Below are positions 9,209 through 18,540 of a stretch of 30,154 nt of DNA, piece by piece. Both the position numbers and the translations under genes were made by a program. The number at the start of each line of letters is the position of its first letter. Position 1 is the stretch's first letter. Source of the DNA: Poteriospumella lacustris (lineage: Eukaryota; Sar; Chrysophyceae; Chromulinales; Dinobryaceae); NCBI GenBank assembly GCA_008000375.1, contig SMOI01000367.1:1-30154 (forward strand), read 5' to 3'. The notes under the pieces are model-generated. The model was not told the origin of the DNA, made no database searches, and was given only the letters and a program-made list of their open reading frames with translations.

Positions 9209-10645
9209 TTATGCAAGACATAATGTATTTACTACAAAATGAAGATTCTGTGTAAAATAACTAGGAAATATTCCTAAAATAACAATGTATATAAATAATG
9301 GAAACATAATAAAAAACTCTCTAAAATTTATATCTTGAAATTTACTTAAAAAAGTCACCTTTAAATTTCCAAAAGTCATTTTGTTATATAACCATAAAGA
9401 ATAAGCCCCAGATAAAATAACACCCAAAGCTGCAATAATACCTGTCACAACGTTAGTTTTATAAATACCAGATAAAATTAAAAATTCACCAACAAAACTA
9501 CTAGTAGTAGGAAGAGCAATATTTGCTAAAGTAAAAACTAGAAAAGTTGCTGAATATATAGGCATATAATGTACTATTCCACCATAATAATATAAATATC
9601 TTGTATGATATCGATTGTAGACAATTCCTATTAAAAAGAATAATCCTCCAGAAACAAAACCATGACTAATACTCTGTACAATAGCACCTTCAACTCCAAT
9701 AGAATTAAAACTAAAAATCCCTAAAGTAACAAGATTCATATGTGCTACTGATGAATAAGCAATAATTCTTTTTAAATCAGTTTGACGTAAAGCTGCTAAA
9801 GAAGCATACACTACCCCAATACACGACATTAAATAAACTAATGGAGAAAAATAAAAAGAAGCATCTGCAAAAACAGTAAGATTAAACCTTAAAAGTCCAT
9901 ACACCCCTAACTTTAATAAAATACCCGCTAATAAAACAGAACCTACAGTAGGTGCTTCAACATGTGCTTCCGGTAGCCATATATGAAACGGAAACATTGG
10001 AATTTTGGAAGCAAATGATAGAAAAAAAGCAGACCACAAAAATAGTTGTTCAGTAAAAGTAAACTCAACAGTCATCAAATACTCCAAACTTAATGACCCC
10101 GTTTTATTATAAATATATAATATTGAAATTAAAAATAATAATGAACTACACAAAGTGTAAAAAAAGAATAGATAAACTGCTCTTATTTTTCTTTCTCGAG
10201 ATCCCCAAATACCAATTAACAAATACATAGGAACTAATATTGCTTCAAAAAAAATATAAAATATCATTAAATCTAATACACTAAAAATAATGCATAAAAA
10301 TAATTCTATTAATAGTAAATTTACAGCATAGTCTTTAAATTTATTTTCATTTATTATAAATACTATGCATAAAAATATTAGCAATGCAGTTAAATAAAAA
10401 AAGTAAATGGATACTCCATCAAGCCCAAAACTTACTACAAAATTCAAGAACGAGTTATCTATCTTGTAAACAACAACATGTTGAAAAGACTCAACATTAC
10501 TTTTAAAACTAGTTAACAATTCTACTGATAAAATTAAAACAATCAAAGAAGTTGTTAATGCACAGATTTTAGAATATTTTTTATCTTGCGAAAAGCTGGT
10601 TAAAAAAATACCAAAAAATAATACAATAAAAATATAATTTAACAT
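9209..10645 (-). CDS. nad4: NADH dehydrogenase subunit 4
   Basis: Antiporter-like proton-pumping membrane subunit of complex I (ND4/NuoM). The 478-residue product is of usual length and intact. Family features include the conserved Glu in the FFEAILVPMYLLIGIWG stretch (about residues 132-148), FPFHIWLPEAHVEAPT and the DLKRIIAYSSVAHMN loop. It follows nad7 by 30 nt on the same strand, inside the complex I cluster. The ATG at 10645 gives a hydrophobic first helix, as is normal for ND4. Confidence 0.97.
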   Translation of the reverse strand: MLNYIFIVLFFGIFLTSFSQDKKYSKICALTTSLIVLILSVELLTSFKSNVESFQHVVVYKIDNSFLNFVVSFGLDGVSIYFFYLTALLIFLCIVFIINENKFKDYAVNLLLIELFLCIIFSVLDLMIFYIFFEAILVPMYLLIGIWGSRERKIRAVYLFFFYTLCSSLLFLISILYIYNKTGSLSLEYLMTVEFTFTEQLFLWSAFFLSFASKIPMFPFHIWLPEAHVEAPTVGSVLLAGILLKLGVYGLLRFNLTVFADASFYFSPLVYLMSCIGVVYASLAALRQTDLKRIIAYSSVAHMNLVTLGIFSFNSIGVEGAIVQSISHGFVSGGLFFLIGIVYNRYHTRYLYYYGGIVHYMPIYSATFLVFTLANIALPTTSSFVGEFLILSGIYKTNVVTGIIAALGVILSGAYSLWLYNKMTFGNLKVTFLSKFQDINFREFFIMFPLFIYIVILGIFPSYFTQNLHFVVNTLCLA

Positions 10646-10675
10646 AACAAATTATTTATAAAATAATAGAAAACT

Positions 10676-11875
10676 TTATCTATCTACTTCACCAAACACG
10701 ATATCTTGAGTACCAATTATAGTAACCACATCAGCAATCATATGATTATAAGTCATATCATCTAATGCTTGTAAATGACCAAAACCAGGAGCTTTTATTT
10801 TACACCTATAAGGTTTTTCTGTGTGATTTGAAATTACATAAACGCCAAATTCTCCTTTTGGAGCTTCAGTAGCAACATAAGCTTCCCCATAAGGTAATAT
10901 AAAACCCTCACTAAAATATTTAAAGTGATGAATGGTTGCTTCCATACTTGTTTTAAGATCAAAACGACTTGGATTTGTTATCTTAGAATTTACATTTTTA
11001 ATGATACCATCTTTTAATAACCCCATAGCATCTATTAAGATTTTTACGGATTGTCTCATTTCAGCAACTCTTACTAAATAACGATCATAACAATCACCAT
11101 TATTAGCTACCGGAATATCAAAATCTAGTTTATTATAAACTTCATATGATAAATTCTTTCTTAAATCCCATTTAATTCCAGAACCACGTAACATTACTCC
11201 ACTAAATCCCCAATTTAAGGCATTTTCAGAAGTAACAATACCAATATTTATTAAGCGCTCTTTCCAAATACGATTTGAAGTTAACATTTCCTCCATTTCA
11301 TCAATACGATCGTTAAATTGAGTAGCAAATAAATAAACATCGTCTAAAAATCCTAACGGAATATCATTTGCAACTCCCCCTGGTCGAATATAAGCACTAT
11401 GCATTCGAGCACCAGAAACCCTTTCGTAAAATTCCATTAACTTCTCACGTTCTTCAAAAGCCCATAAAAATGGAGTCATAGCACCCACATCCATTGCATG
11501 ACAGCCTACAGCTAATAAATGATTCAATATTCTAGTAATCTCTAAAAAAATTACTCTAATTACTTGAGCACGATAAGGAACCTCAATTTTACCAATTTTT
11601 TCAAGAGTCATACTATAAGTATGTTCTTGAGCCATCATAGACACATAATCTAATCGATCTAAATATGGTAGAGCTTGTAGATAATTTTTGTTTTCCATAA
11701 GCTTTTCAGTTCCTCTATGAAGAAGACCTATGTGTGGATCAGCGTTTTTAATTGTTTCTCCATCTAATTCTAATATTAATCTTAAAACTCCGTGAGCAGC
11801 TGGATGCTGTGGACCGAAATTTATTGTAAAATTATTAAGATTAATGGACAATTCATTTTTTTTCGCTATAGACAT
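10676..11875 (-). CDS. nad7: NADH dehydrogenase subunit 7 (49 kDa, NuoD-like)
   Basis: Quinone-site subunit of the complex I peripheral arm. The 399-residue product is full length and highly conserved: [13 protein letters not shown] at residues 21-33, the [12 protein letters not shown] block, the YIRPGGVA block and the C-terminal DIVFGEVDR end. It starts within the 3' end of nad9, overlapping it by 10 nt, so the two are certainly co-transcribed. Subunits 7 and 9 contact each other in the complex, and their genes are commonly adjacent in bacteria and protist mitochondria. Confidence 0.98.
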   Translation of the reverse strand: MSIAKKNELSINLNNFTINFGPQHPAAHGVLRLILELDGETIKNADPHIGLLHRGTEKLMENKNYLQALPYLDRLDYVSMMAQEHTYSMTLEKIGKIEVPYRAQVIRVIFLEITRILNHLLAVGCHAMDVGAMTPFLWAFEEREKLMEFYERVSGARMHSAYIRPGGVANDIPLGFLDDVYLFATQFNDRIDEMEEMLTSNRIWKERLINIGIVTSENALNWGFSGVMLRGSGIKWDLRKNLSYEVYNKLDFDIPVANNGDCYDRYLVRVAEMRQSVKILIDAMGLLKDGIIKNVNSKITNPSRFDLKTSMEATIHHFKYFSEGFILPYGEAYVATEAPKGEFGVYVISNHTEKPYRCKIKAPGFGHLQALDDMTYNHMIADVVTIIGTQDIVFGEVDR

Positions 11876-12780
11876 TGTCTTTTCCTAAAACACTCCTCAT
11901 TTCGCCTAAGGAGTTCCTCAAGCTCTTCGGGAGTTAAATCATCTATATCTATGACTACGTCTTCTTTATTAATCCATTCATCAATATTACGTACATCTTC
12001 ATCTTCCTCATCAGTATCACCCTCTTCATCATAATATTCTTCGTAAATTGTTTCTTCGTCTTCGTCAGAATATTCATCTTCAAAATCTTCTAATAAATCA
12101 TCTAATTCATCCAAATCTCTTGGATCCTTTCGGTCATAAACATCTTCCACATCCTCTAAATCATCGAAATCTTCTACATCATGTAAATCATCTTCTTGTG
12201 GATCTTTTGAAGTCAACGATAGTAATACATCCGTGTCCGATTGTAGCCAAGGATTTTCATAATTGTATTTTCGCATCTCCTGAGTTAAAGTTAAAGGATA
12301 AATCTCTACTTTTTTAGTTGAGTCATCATATTGTACTTCAACAAAACCAGATAGAGGGAAATCTTTTCTTAAAGGAAATCCTTGAAAACCATAATCAGTT
12401 AAAATTCTTCTTAAATCAGGATGATTTTCAAAAAAGATACCAAACATATCCCAAACTTCTCTTTCCCACCAATTTGAATTTTTAAAAACACTAACCAATG
12501 ATGGAACAGGAGTTACTTCATTCACAAAAACCTTTATAGTCATTCTTTGATTATTTTTAATACTTAACAACTCATAAACGACCGCAAATCGATACTGCAT
12601 CTCGATTAAATCTACTCCAGTAACATTAGATAGTAATGTATATAATGAATTTATATGAAGCTTCAAATTATTAACTACACCCAATAATTCATCTGAAGTT
12701 ACTACTACAGTTTGATGATCATTTAAAGTATTTCTCTCGAAATACACAACTGGTAAACTATTATATAAAAAATTAGTCAT
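11866..12780 (-). CDS. nad9: NADH dehydrogenase subunit 9 (30 kDa, NuoC-like) with acidic C-terminal extension
   Basis: Peripheral-arm subunit of complex I. The family part covers residues 1 to about 178 and includes the 30-kDa signature: [24 protein letters not shown] at about 104-127, then [13 protein letters not shown]. Normal Nad9 ends near the YENPW at about residue 178. Here the frame continues another 125 or so residues, of which about 193-280 are mostly Asp and Glu, followed by a short basic end (RKRQC). Codons in the tail are ordinary for this genome, there is no frameshift, and the stop lies inside the start of nad7. The tail is likely disordered and strongly negative. Whether it stays in the mature protein is unknown. 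Confidence 0.95.
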   Translation of the reverse strand: MTNFLYNSLPVVYFERNTLNDHQTVVVTSDELLGVVNNLKLHINSLYTLLSNVTGVDLIEMQYRFAVVYELLSIKNNQRMTIKVFVNEVTPVPSLVSVFKNSNWWEREVWDMFGIFFENHPDLRRILTDYGFQGFPLRKDFPLSGFVEVQYDDSTKKVEIYPLTLTQEMRKYNYENPWLQSDTDVLLSLTSKDPQEDDLHDVEDFDDLEDVEDVYDRKDPRDLDELDDLLEDFEDEYSDEDEETIYEEYYDEEGDTDEEDEDVRNIDEWINKEDVVIDIDDLTPEELEELLRRNEECFRKRQCL

Positions 12781-12793
12781 AGTAAATATTGAT

Positions 12794-14329
12794 TTAAATT
12801 AAAAAAGAACTCAACACAATAGAATTAACAAAAGTAATTACGATATTCGGATAAAAAAATAAGAGAATTAAAAAACTAGTTAATAAAACAATTACAAAAT
12901 GTGGCAAAAACAATTCATCAGAACCTTTTTTGATAACAGAATCAGAAGATTCATCATAAATAGCTTGATTGTAATGAGTTTCAAAAAAAGATATTTTTAA
13001 AATTCTAATATAATAAAACACAGAAACTGAACTTATTACAATTAATAAAACTGCACTTATTAAATAGTTATCCAAAACTAAAGCTTTTAATATTAAAAAC
13101 TTAGAAGTAAATCCAACAAAAGGAGGAATTCCTGCTATTGAAAAAAAGATAACACTAAAGATTACTTTCCAAAAAAAATTATAAGAAATTGCATTTGAAA
13201 AATTACTAATATATAATGAATCCACCACAGAACTATCTGTTAAGCTAACATCTGTAGTAGAACTATTAATTAGTATTATGTTTCCCCAAACTAATATAGA
13301 TGTAATTATGTATATTATTGTAAAGAAAAGCACTGAACTTAAACTTTCATTAGTTTCTAAACCTATAGCCGAAACTATAAAACCAACCTGTGCAATCGAA
13401 CTATATAAAACCATTCTTTTAACTTTAAGCTGCTTTAAAGCATATAAAGTACCAATTAAAGTTGAAATTACACCAAAGAATACTAAAGAATCCTTAATAT
13501 AATATTGTAATTCCGCTAAAGAATTTAACCATTTAATTAAAAAGAATATTAAAGGGAATTTTGGTAAAATTGAAAACACCATTGTTGAACTTATAGGAGC
13601 ACCTTCATATACATCTGGCATCCAAAAATGAAAAGGCGCCGATGCTATTTTAAATAATAATGTAGAAGTTATTAAAACAATTGCTAAAAAAACTAAAGAT
13701 TCTATTTGAATACTATAGTTTCCTAACCCAAAACTTAACAACGCATAAATTTCTTCTAAATTAATAGTACCTAAACATCCATACAATAAAGCTGTTCCAG
13801 CTAAAAAAGATGCGGAGAAAAAACTACCTGCTATAAAATATTTTAAAGCAGCTTCAACAGAAAATATACTGGTTCTATTTGCACTAGCTAACACATAAAA
13901 GCATAATGTTTGTGCTTCCATTGTTAAATAAAACATTAATAAGTCATTAACATTTAACATTAACAATAATGATAGTAACGCCACTAAATAAAAAAAGTAA
14001 TACTCAAAATGAATTATTTTCTGCGTCTTCAACGCATAACTTAAGAAAACCAAAACATACATTCCAAATATTACTGTAGCAATTTTAGAAAACAAAACAC
14101 CATCTTTATACAATCCTATGGAGTTTTGAATGCTTGCTTCTTCGAAAAGATATATTGTTACTAAAAAAAATACTGTTATATTTGTATGAACAGAGATTTC
14201 TTTTAAAACAGCAGAATATTTATAATGTTTATTATATGCAAGATAAGCACCAAACAATAACTGACCTAAAATAGATATCGAAAGAAAAATTTCAGGTATA
14301 CTAGAGTTTAAATTAATAATATTTTGCAT
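12794..14329 (-). CDS. nad2: NADH dehydrogenase subunit 2
   Basis: Antiporter-like proton-pumping membrane subunit of complex I (ND2/NuoN). The 511-residue product is full length for a protist ND2, with many membrane helices. Family motifs include the FYLTMEAQTLCFYVLA region, APFHFWMPDVYEGAP, the KRMVLYSSIAQVGF loop and GIPPFVGFTSKF near the C-terminus. First gene of the run nad2-nad9-nad7-nad4-nad11; 13 nt separate it from nad9. The ATG at 14329 is 14 nt from tRNA-Gln. Confidence 0.97.
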   Translation of the reverse strand: MQNIINLNSSIPEIFLSISILGQLLFGAYLAYNKHYKYSAVLKEISVHTNITVFFLVTIYLFEEASIQNSIGLYKDGVLFSKIATVIFGMYVLVFLSYALKTQKIIHFEYYFFYLVALLSLLLMLNVNDLLMFYLTMEAQTLCFYVLASANRTSIFSVEAALKYFIAGSFFSASFLAGTALLYGCLGTINLEEIYALLSFGLGNYSIQIESLVFLAIVLITSTLLFKIASAPFHFWMPDVYEGAPISSTMVFSILPKFPLIFFLIKWLNSLAELQYYIKDSLVFFGVISTLIGTLYALKQLKVKRMVLYSSIAQVGFIVSAIGLETNESLSSVLFFTIIYIITSILVWGNIILINSSTTDVSLTDSSVVDSLYISNFSNAISYNFFWKVIFSVIFFSIAGIPPFVGFTSKFLILKALVLDNYLISAVLLIVISSVSVFYYIRILKISFFETHYNQAIYDESSDSVIKKGSDELFLPHFVIVLLTSFLILLFFYPNIVITFVNSIVLSSFLI

Positions 14330-14343
14330 TTATATTATATAAA

Positions 14344-14416
14344 CAGGACTAGCTAGAATCGAACTAACAAATCATCGAGTCAAAGTCGATTGCCTTACCA
14401 ATTTGGCTATAGTCCT
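14344..14416 (-). tRNA. trnQ: tRNA-Gln (UUG)
   Basis: Acceptor AGGACTA/TAGTCCT and anticodon arm ATCGA-CTTTGAC-TCGAT with anticodon TTG; discriminator G. It lies directly upstream of nad2 on the same strand. Confidence 0.93.
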
Positions 14417-14421
14417 AGACA

Positions 14422-14504
14422 TAGAAGAAGTAGGATTCGAACCTACGTAGGAAATTTCCAATAGATTTACAGTCTATCACCATTGGCCACTCGATCATTC
14501 TTCT
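14422..14504 (-). tRNA. trnY: tRNA-Tyr (GUA)
   Basis: Acceptor AGAAGAA/TTCTTCT, anticodon arm ATAGA-CTGTAAA-TCTAT with anticodon GTA, an extended variable arm as in bacterial-type tRNA-Tyr, discriminator A. Paired with tRNA-Gln between rpl16 and nad2. Confidence 0.93.
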
Positions 14505-14616
14505 GTGCCCTCCCGGAATGCACTTTTATATCGTTATTCAATAAAACATTCCACCACTACCACCCGGACACAAACTTTTCTACTACAGAAACCTACTGCG
14601 TTACATACTTTAAAAT
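14505..14616. other. Short spacer with inverted repeat
   Basis: About 110 nt between tRNA-Tyr and rpl16. GGAATG (14515-14520) is the reverse complement of CATTCC (14547-14552), forming a possible stem-loop, and C-rich patches (CCCGGA) occur on both sides. No gene seen. Confidence 0.4.
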
Positions 14617-15039
14617 TTAAAAAGTTTTTATTTTTGTTTGAATAGGTAATTTCTTTTGTATTTCTCTTAAAAGCTTAACAGCTTTTACGATTGACAACTC
14701 GTGGATTTCAATAATATGTGCTCCAGGAACGACTTTAGCGATCCAGTGATCTACAGCACCTTTACCTTTTCCCATACGAATTTCTAAAGGTTTTTTACTT
14801 ACAGGAACATCCGCTAATAATTTTATAGAAAATTTACCTTGTTTCTTGATCTTTTTAGCTAAAGTCTGTCTAATAGTTAATAAAAGTTTTTCAGGAAATC
14901 GAGCATGGTTTAATGCTTTCAATACTGCAACTTCCATAGGACTAGAAGTTTTTTGAAGACCTACGCAAGAGCTAACTTTGTTAAATTTTCTACCTTTATA
15001 TTGTTTACTAAACTTAGTTTCTTTTGGTTTGAATAACAT
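14617..15039 (-). CDS. rpl16: Ribosomal protein uL16
   Basis: Large-subunit mitochondrial ribosomal protein near the tRNA-binding and peptidyl transferase region. The 140-residue product matches the family throughout: an N-terminus resembling MLxPKxTKFxKxxKGR, a RFPEKLLLTIRQTLAKK-like middle and the diagnostic RMGKGKGAVDHWIAKV at about residues 88-103. It follows rps3 with a 3-nt gap, as in the bacterial S10 operon order rpl2-rps19-rps3-rpl16. Confidence 0.96.
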   Translation of the reverse strand: MLFKPKETKFSKQYKGRKFNKVSSCVGLQKTSSPMEVAVLKALNHARFPEKLLLTIRQTLAKKIKKQGKFSIKLLADVPVSKKPLEIRMGKGKGAVDHWIAKVVPGAHIIEIHELSIVKAVKLLREIQKKLPIQTKIKTF

Positions 15040-15042
15040 GGA

Positions 15043-17133
15043 CTATTTTTTATTAAAAGGAGGCTTTTTATGTTGATAATTCTTTTTATATGGTTTAGAT
15101 ATATTTGAATTATAACCTTTATCATTTTTATGATTAGCCTGAGTATTCGATGGGTTATATCTTTGTTGAGAATTATTTTGCCCTGGATAATACTTATCTT
15201 TAACATAATTATTAGGTTTACGATAATTACTGTTAGATTTACTGTAATTATCGTTAGGTTTACTATAGTTATTAGACTTAGTGAAACTATCATTGTAGTT
15301 TTTACCACGAAATTCTTTGTTATAATTAGAATTATAATTTTTATTTTTGTTATTATAATTCTTATTGTATCTATTACTATTTATATTACCCTCCTGATTA
15401 TGTTTATTTTGGTTGTATTTATTAAGCTGATAATTTTTATTTTGAGATTTCCCAAAACGATTATTAGGATAATTCATTCTTTTTTTGTTTCGAAAATTAA
15501 AAGAAGATCTAGCTTTATTATCAAGTTTTGCTTGATAATTTTTAAAAATACTTACTAAAGAAAAAACAGGTTTCACCTCTTTTATCTCACTTGCTTTTTT
15601 TCCATTTTTTACTCGTGAGGTTATCAAACGAGAAGTAGATTTAAGCTTAGTTTTAGTAACTAGTTTTAAAGACTTACGAGGACGAACTTTTCTGCTTTGT
15701 AATTTAAATTTTCGAGAAACTTCTCTAACTGCTACTGCAAAATCAGATTTTTTTTTAGGATCAGATGCTTTCGGTAAAGATTTTTTATCTTTTGATAAAA
15801 GTATTCTTTGACCCTCAGAACTAAAAATATAAGGACGGCGTTGAAAACGTAAAGTTACGCGAGCTAAACGTTTTTGTTTTAGCTTAAAATTTTTAAGTCT
15901 CCTTAATAATGACTTTTTTTCTTTTAACGTTAAACTAAGCCGAGTTCTAGGTTTTTTCTTAAAACTAATCCAAAATTTAAGACCGTAAACGCCATAAACA
16001 GTAAAAGCATCCACATGTGTATGTTCAGTGGTAGTACTTATAGTTGTTAATTGTGGAGATCCTTTGTCAACACATATAGTTTTAGCAATATCTCTCCCAA
16101 AAATTCTACCACTAAAGGTTATTTTAACACCAGAAATATCGCTTAACAAATTACTAACTACTCCTTTACTTAAAATATTTAAAAAAGAAATAAATAAACC
16201 ATGTCTTCGCTTATGAATACTTCCTACTACTCTTGCTAAAATAACACCAAGAATTGTAATTGAAATATTTCTAAGGCTTAATAAAGCTAATACAGCAACG
16301 AAATCATTATAAAGATCTTCATTTCGGCTAAAAAGTCGAAATTTAAAAGACTGAAAAGAGTCATAGAAAATTCCATATAAATCCTTACGAATCAAATAAT
16401 TTAAAGGAACTATAGAAAACAATACATTTTTAGACGTATTAGTTAAATTTTCTACATCTACAAGAGTACTTCTCATACCTAAAAGAGAATCTTTATTTTG
16501 TAATCGTATTCTTTTTGTAGATACATTAAATTTATGCACAATACCTCGATGGCTTAGCCTAATAACAGAACGATTATTTTTATATAAAGTTGTGTAAACT
16601 TTTCGACCAAGCGTTTTTGGTGGTTGTACATAAATCCTAGACTTAACTGTACCTTTTTTAACATAAATAAAAGCAAACCTCTTATTTAGTAGACCTAACA
16701 CATCGTTAACAGACCTTAACATCCCTTGCCTTACTATTTTAGATAGCTCGTACAATTTTCTATTAAGATATCGCCTATAGTAAGTATACTTTAAAATACT
16801 TTTAACATCTTTAACTGGTGTAACTTGCAACAACTTTGTCACGGTAAGAATACGAGATTTTAACCTGTGTCTCTCTGAAGACAATAATTTCCTTTTTAAA
16901 GGCTCTACTCCCCTAAAGTTTGCTGAAACATTACGAAAAAATTTACTTCCATATAAAACTTTTAAAGTAACATGACGTGTATTGCCAATATCTGTATAAA
17001 AATAATCAGATAAATATACCTGTTTACTTTTTAACAAATAAGTTAAATGTCCTAAAAACTGAATATCTTTTGCGATTAAAGAAGAATCTAATGGTTTAGT
17101 AGAACTTATTTGATTAACATTTCTAACTTTCAT
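15043..17133 (-). CDS. rps3: Ribosomal protein uS3, enlarged, with Asn/Lys/Tyr-rich tail
   Basis: Small-subunit ribosomal protein at the mRNA entry site. At 696 residues it is about three times the bacterial length. The recognisable C-terminal family domain lies at about residues 333-392 (GVKITFSGRIFGRDIAKT, ending TVYGVYGLKFWISF). The N-terminus is divergent and a long insertion precedes this domain, as in many mitochondrial Rps3 proteins. After it come about 160 basic residues, then a tail of about 144 residues (553-696) built almost only of Asn, Lys, Tyr, Ser and Pro, with repeated NYxK/NN-type motifs, surely disordered. The start overlaps the rps19 stop by ATGA. The ribosomal protein cluster context makes the call firm. 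Confidence 0.93.
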   Translation of the reverse strand: MKVRNVNQISSTKPLDSSLIAKDIQFLGHLTYLLKSKQVYLSDYFYTDIGNTRHVTLKVLYGSKFFRNVSANFRGVEPLKRKLLSSERHRLKSRILTVTKLLQVTPVKDVKSILKYTYYRRYLNRKLYELSKIVRQGMLRSVNDVLGLLNKRFAFIYVKKGTVKSRIYVQPPKTLGRKVYTTLYKNNRSVIRLSHRGIVHKFNVSTKRIRLQNKDSLLGMRSTLVDVENLTNTSKNVLFSIVPLNYLIRKDLYGIFYDSFQSFKFRLFSRNEDLYNDFVAVLALLSLRNISITILGVILARVVGSIHKRRHGLFISFLNILSKGVVSNLLSDISGVKITFSGRIFGRDIAKTICVDKGSPQLTTISTTTEHTHVDAFTVYGVYGLKFWISFKKKPRTRLSLTLKEKKSLLRRLKNFKLKQKRLARVTLRFQRRPYIFSSEGQRILLSKDKKSLPKASDPKKKSDFAVAVREVSRKFKLQSRKVRPRKSLKLVTKTKLKSTSRLITSRVKNGKKASEIKEVKPVFSLVSIFKNYQAKLDNKARSSFNFRNKKRMNYPNNRFGKSQNKNYQLNKYNQNKHNQEGNINSNRYNKNYNNKNKNYNSNYNKEFRGKNYNDSFTKSNNYSKPNDNYSKSNSNYRKPNNYVKDKYYPGQNNSQQRYNPSNTQANHKNDKGYNSNISKPYKKNYQHKKPPFNKK

Positions 17134-17420
17134 TTGCTTTTCTTTTTACGCCTCAATGATCTACGACGCTTTCTTTGATCTTCAGGTTTAGGTGTAAAAT
17201 TACGGGTGAAACTAAACTCCCCAAATTTATAACCAATACACGCATCATCTATTAATAAACTTTTAAAAGAATTTCCATTATGAATATATACTTCTTTCCC
17301 AAGTAAATATTCTGGAATAGTGCTTCTTCTAGACATAATTTTAATAAACGATTTCTTTGTATTATTTAATTTTAATACGTTTTTATCAATAAAACTACCT
17401 TTCCAAGATGATCTACTCAT
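17130..17420 (-). CDS. rps19: Ribosomal protein uS19
   Basis: Small-subunit head protein. The 96-residue product has the family core: MSRSSWKG start, RRSTIPEYLLGKEVYIHNG and YKFGEFSFTRNF, plus a strongly basic C-terminus. It overlaps both neighbours by 4 nt: the rpl2 TGA stop lies within its ATGA start, and its own TGA stop lies within the ATGA start of rps3. These TGA stops show that UGA terminates translation here. Confidence 0.96.
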   Translation of the reverse strand: MSRSSWKGSFIDKNVLKLNNTKKSFIKIMSRRSTIPEYLLGKEVYIHNGNSFKSLLIDDACIGYKFGEFSFTRNFTPKPEDQRKRRRSLRRKKKSK

Positions 17421-18247
17421 AATTTTTTTTTTCTTAATTTAAATTTTGATTTTGTTAAGATTCCCCAAGGACTAACAGATGGGCGACCCCCATTTGTTCT
17501 ACCTCCATGTGGATGATCCACCGGATTCATAGCTACACCTCGTACAATAGGTCTGCGCCCCAAATTTCGATTTCTACCAGCTTTTCCATAAACCAACAAC
17601 CTATGTTTTTCATTACTAACCACACCAACACTTGCAGTAGAATCCCCTGGAACCTTCACTAATTTTCCAGTGCTTAATTTAACAGTTGCTGATTTCAAAT
17701 CAGCTCGTATTAACTGAGCTTTAGTACCTGCAGCTTTAGTATAAGTTATTTTATTTCCAACAGTTATTGAATTTATAATTGAACCAATAGGAATTCGATA
17801 TAAAAAAGAACGAAAACCTAATAACATCTGATTACCTTTAGAATACATATCTAATATATCTTTATCTAGATATTTAACATCTCTTAATTCTTTTACTAAA
17901 GTCCCCGGAGAAAAATTTAATGTTGATATCATATTAAAAAATTTTCTAGACTTAAAATCAAAATTAATAGAAACTAAACTGCTTCTATAAGGGTCATAAG
18001 TTACCCCAACTACTAAAGAAAATCTATTTATATTGGTAAAGTTAATATCATGATATAAACGTTTATGACCAGATCCTCTATGCCAAGCAGTGATATGACC
18101 AGTTAACGTACTTCTTCCCGAACGAGAATTATATCCTGAAGAAACCCGAAAAATACTGTTATCTTTTAGTAAGGTTGCTTTCTCTAGATTTACTAAATGA
18201 CGAATACTATTAGTAAACGCTTTGTACTGTACTACTTTTAAACTCAT
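17417..18247 (-). CDS. rpl2: Ribosomal protein uL2
   Basis: Large-subunit protein next to the peptidyl transferase centre. The 276-residue product is full length. The N-terminal half has the GRITxRHRGGGHKR-like motif in altered form (GHITAWHRGSGHKRLY), and the C-terminal half has the diagnostic RGVAMNPVDHPHGG followed by GGRPSVSPWG, which carries the conserved His of the family. First gene of the rpl2-rps19-rps3-rpl16 set and ends in TGA. Confidence 0.97.
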   Translation of the reverse strand: MSLKVVQYKAFTNSIRHLVNLEKATLLKDNSIFRVSSGYNSRSGRSTLTGHITAWHRGSGHKRLYHDINFTNINRFSLVVGVTYDPYRSSLVSINFDFKSRKFFNMISTLNFSPGTLVKELRDVKYLDKDILDMYSKGNQMLLGFRSFLYRIPIGSIINSITVGNKITYTKAAGTKAQLIRADLKSATVKLSTGKLVKVPGDSTASVGVVSNEKHRLLVYGKAGRNRNLGRRPIVRGVAMNPVDHPHGGRTNGGRPSVSPWGILTKSKFKLRKKKL

Positions 18248-18258
18248 AACAATTTAAT

Positions 18259-18331
18259 TATCTTCTATGAGGATCGAACTCATGCTTCTTCCGTGAAAGG
18301 GAAACGTCTTGACCGACTAGACTAAGAAGAC
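18259..18331 (-). tRNA. trnE: tRNA-Glu (UUC)
   Basis: Acceptor GTCTTCT/AGAAGAT (first pair G-U), anticodon TTC in the loop CTTTCAC, and T-arm ATGAG-TTCGATC-CTCAT. Discriminator A. It lies 11 nt upstream of rpl2. Confidence 0.92.
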
Positions 18332-18337
18332 AAAGAA

Positions 18338-18408
18338 TACCGCTGGATGGAATCGAACCATCGCTTTCAAGGCCTAAACTTGATACGCTACCATTACATT
18401 ACAGCAGT
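18338..18408 (-). tRNA. trnL(uag): tRNA with UAG anticodon, probable tRNA-Leu (CUN), class I form
   Basis: Acceptor ACTGCTG/CAGCGGT, anticodon arm TCAAG-TTTAGGC-CTTGA with anticodon TAG, and T-arm GATGG-TTCGATT-CCATC; discriminator A. The variable loop has only 4 nt (AAGC), whereas tRNA-Leu normally has a long variable arm, as the UAA tRNA-Leu here does. CUN codons at conserved Leu sites of cox1 and nad1 suggest it still inserts Leu. Its origin by remoulding of another tRNA is plausible. Confidence 0.85.
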
Positions 18409-18452
18409 CTAAATTGGTGTAAAATTGTAAAATAAATAAAATACACTAAAAA

Positions 18453-18524
18453 AGACTAAAATGAGAATCAAACTCATATCTTGAAATTTGCAATTTCATG
18501 CATTAATCAATATGCTATATAGTC
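18453..18524 (-). tRNA. trnC: tRNA-Cys (GCA)
   Basis: Acceptor GACTATA/TTTAGTC with one T-T mismatch, anticodon arm TGAAA-TTGCAAA-TTTCA with anticodon GCA, discriminator U as usual for tRNA-Cys. It lies between nad6 and tRNA-Leu(UAG). Confidence 0.9.
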
Positions 18525-18540
18525 AGTCAAATATAATCAT

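Noticed and set aside
9085-9216. 44-residue N-terminal extension of nad11
   Set aside because: It overlaps nad4, is Lys/Phe-rich and unlike the family; the ATG at 9084 gives the normal start. A leader role cannot be excluded.
11792-12317. Plus-strand Ser- and His/Leu-rich ORFs opposite nad9
   Set aside because: They are shadows of the acidic Asp/Glu codons of the nad9 tail on the other strand.
15130-15558. Plus-strand hydrophobic ORF opposite the rps3 tail
   Set aside because: It is the complement of a repetitive Asn/Lys/Tyr coding tail, which automatically reads as Ile/Val/Phe-rich.
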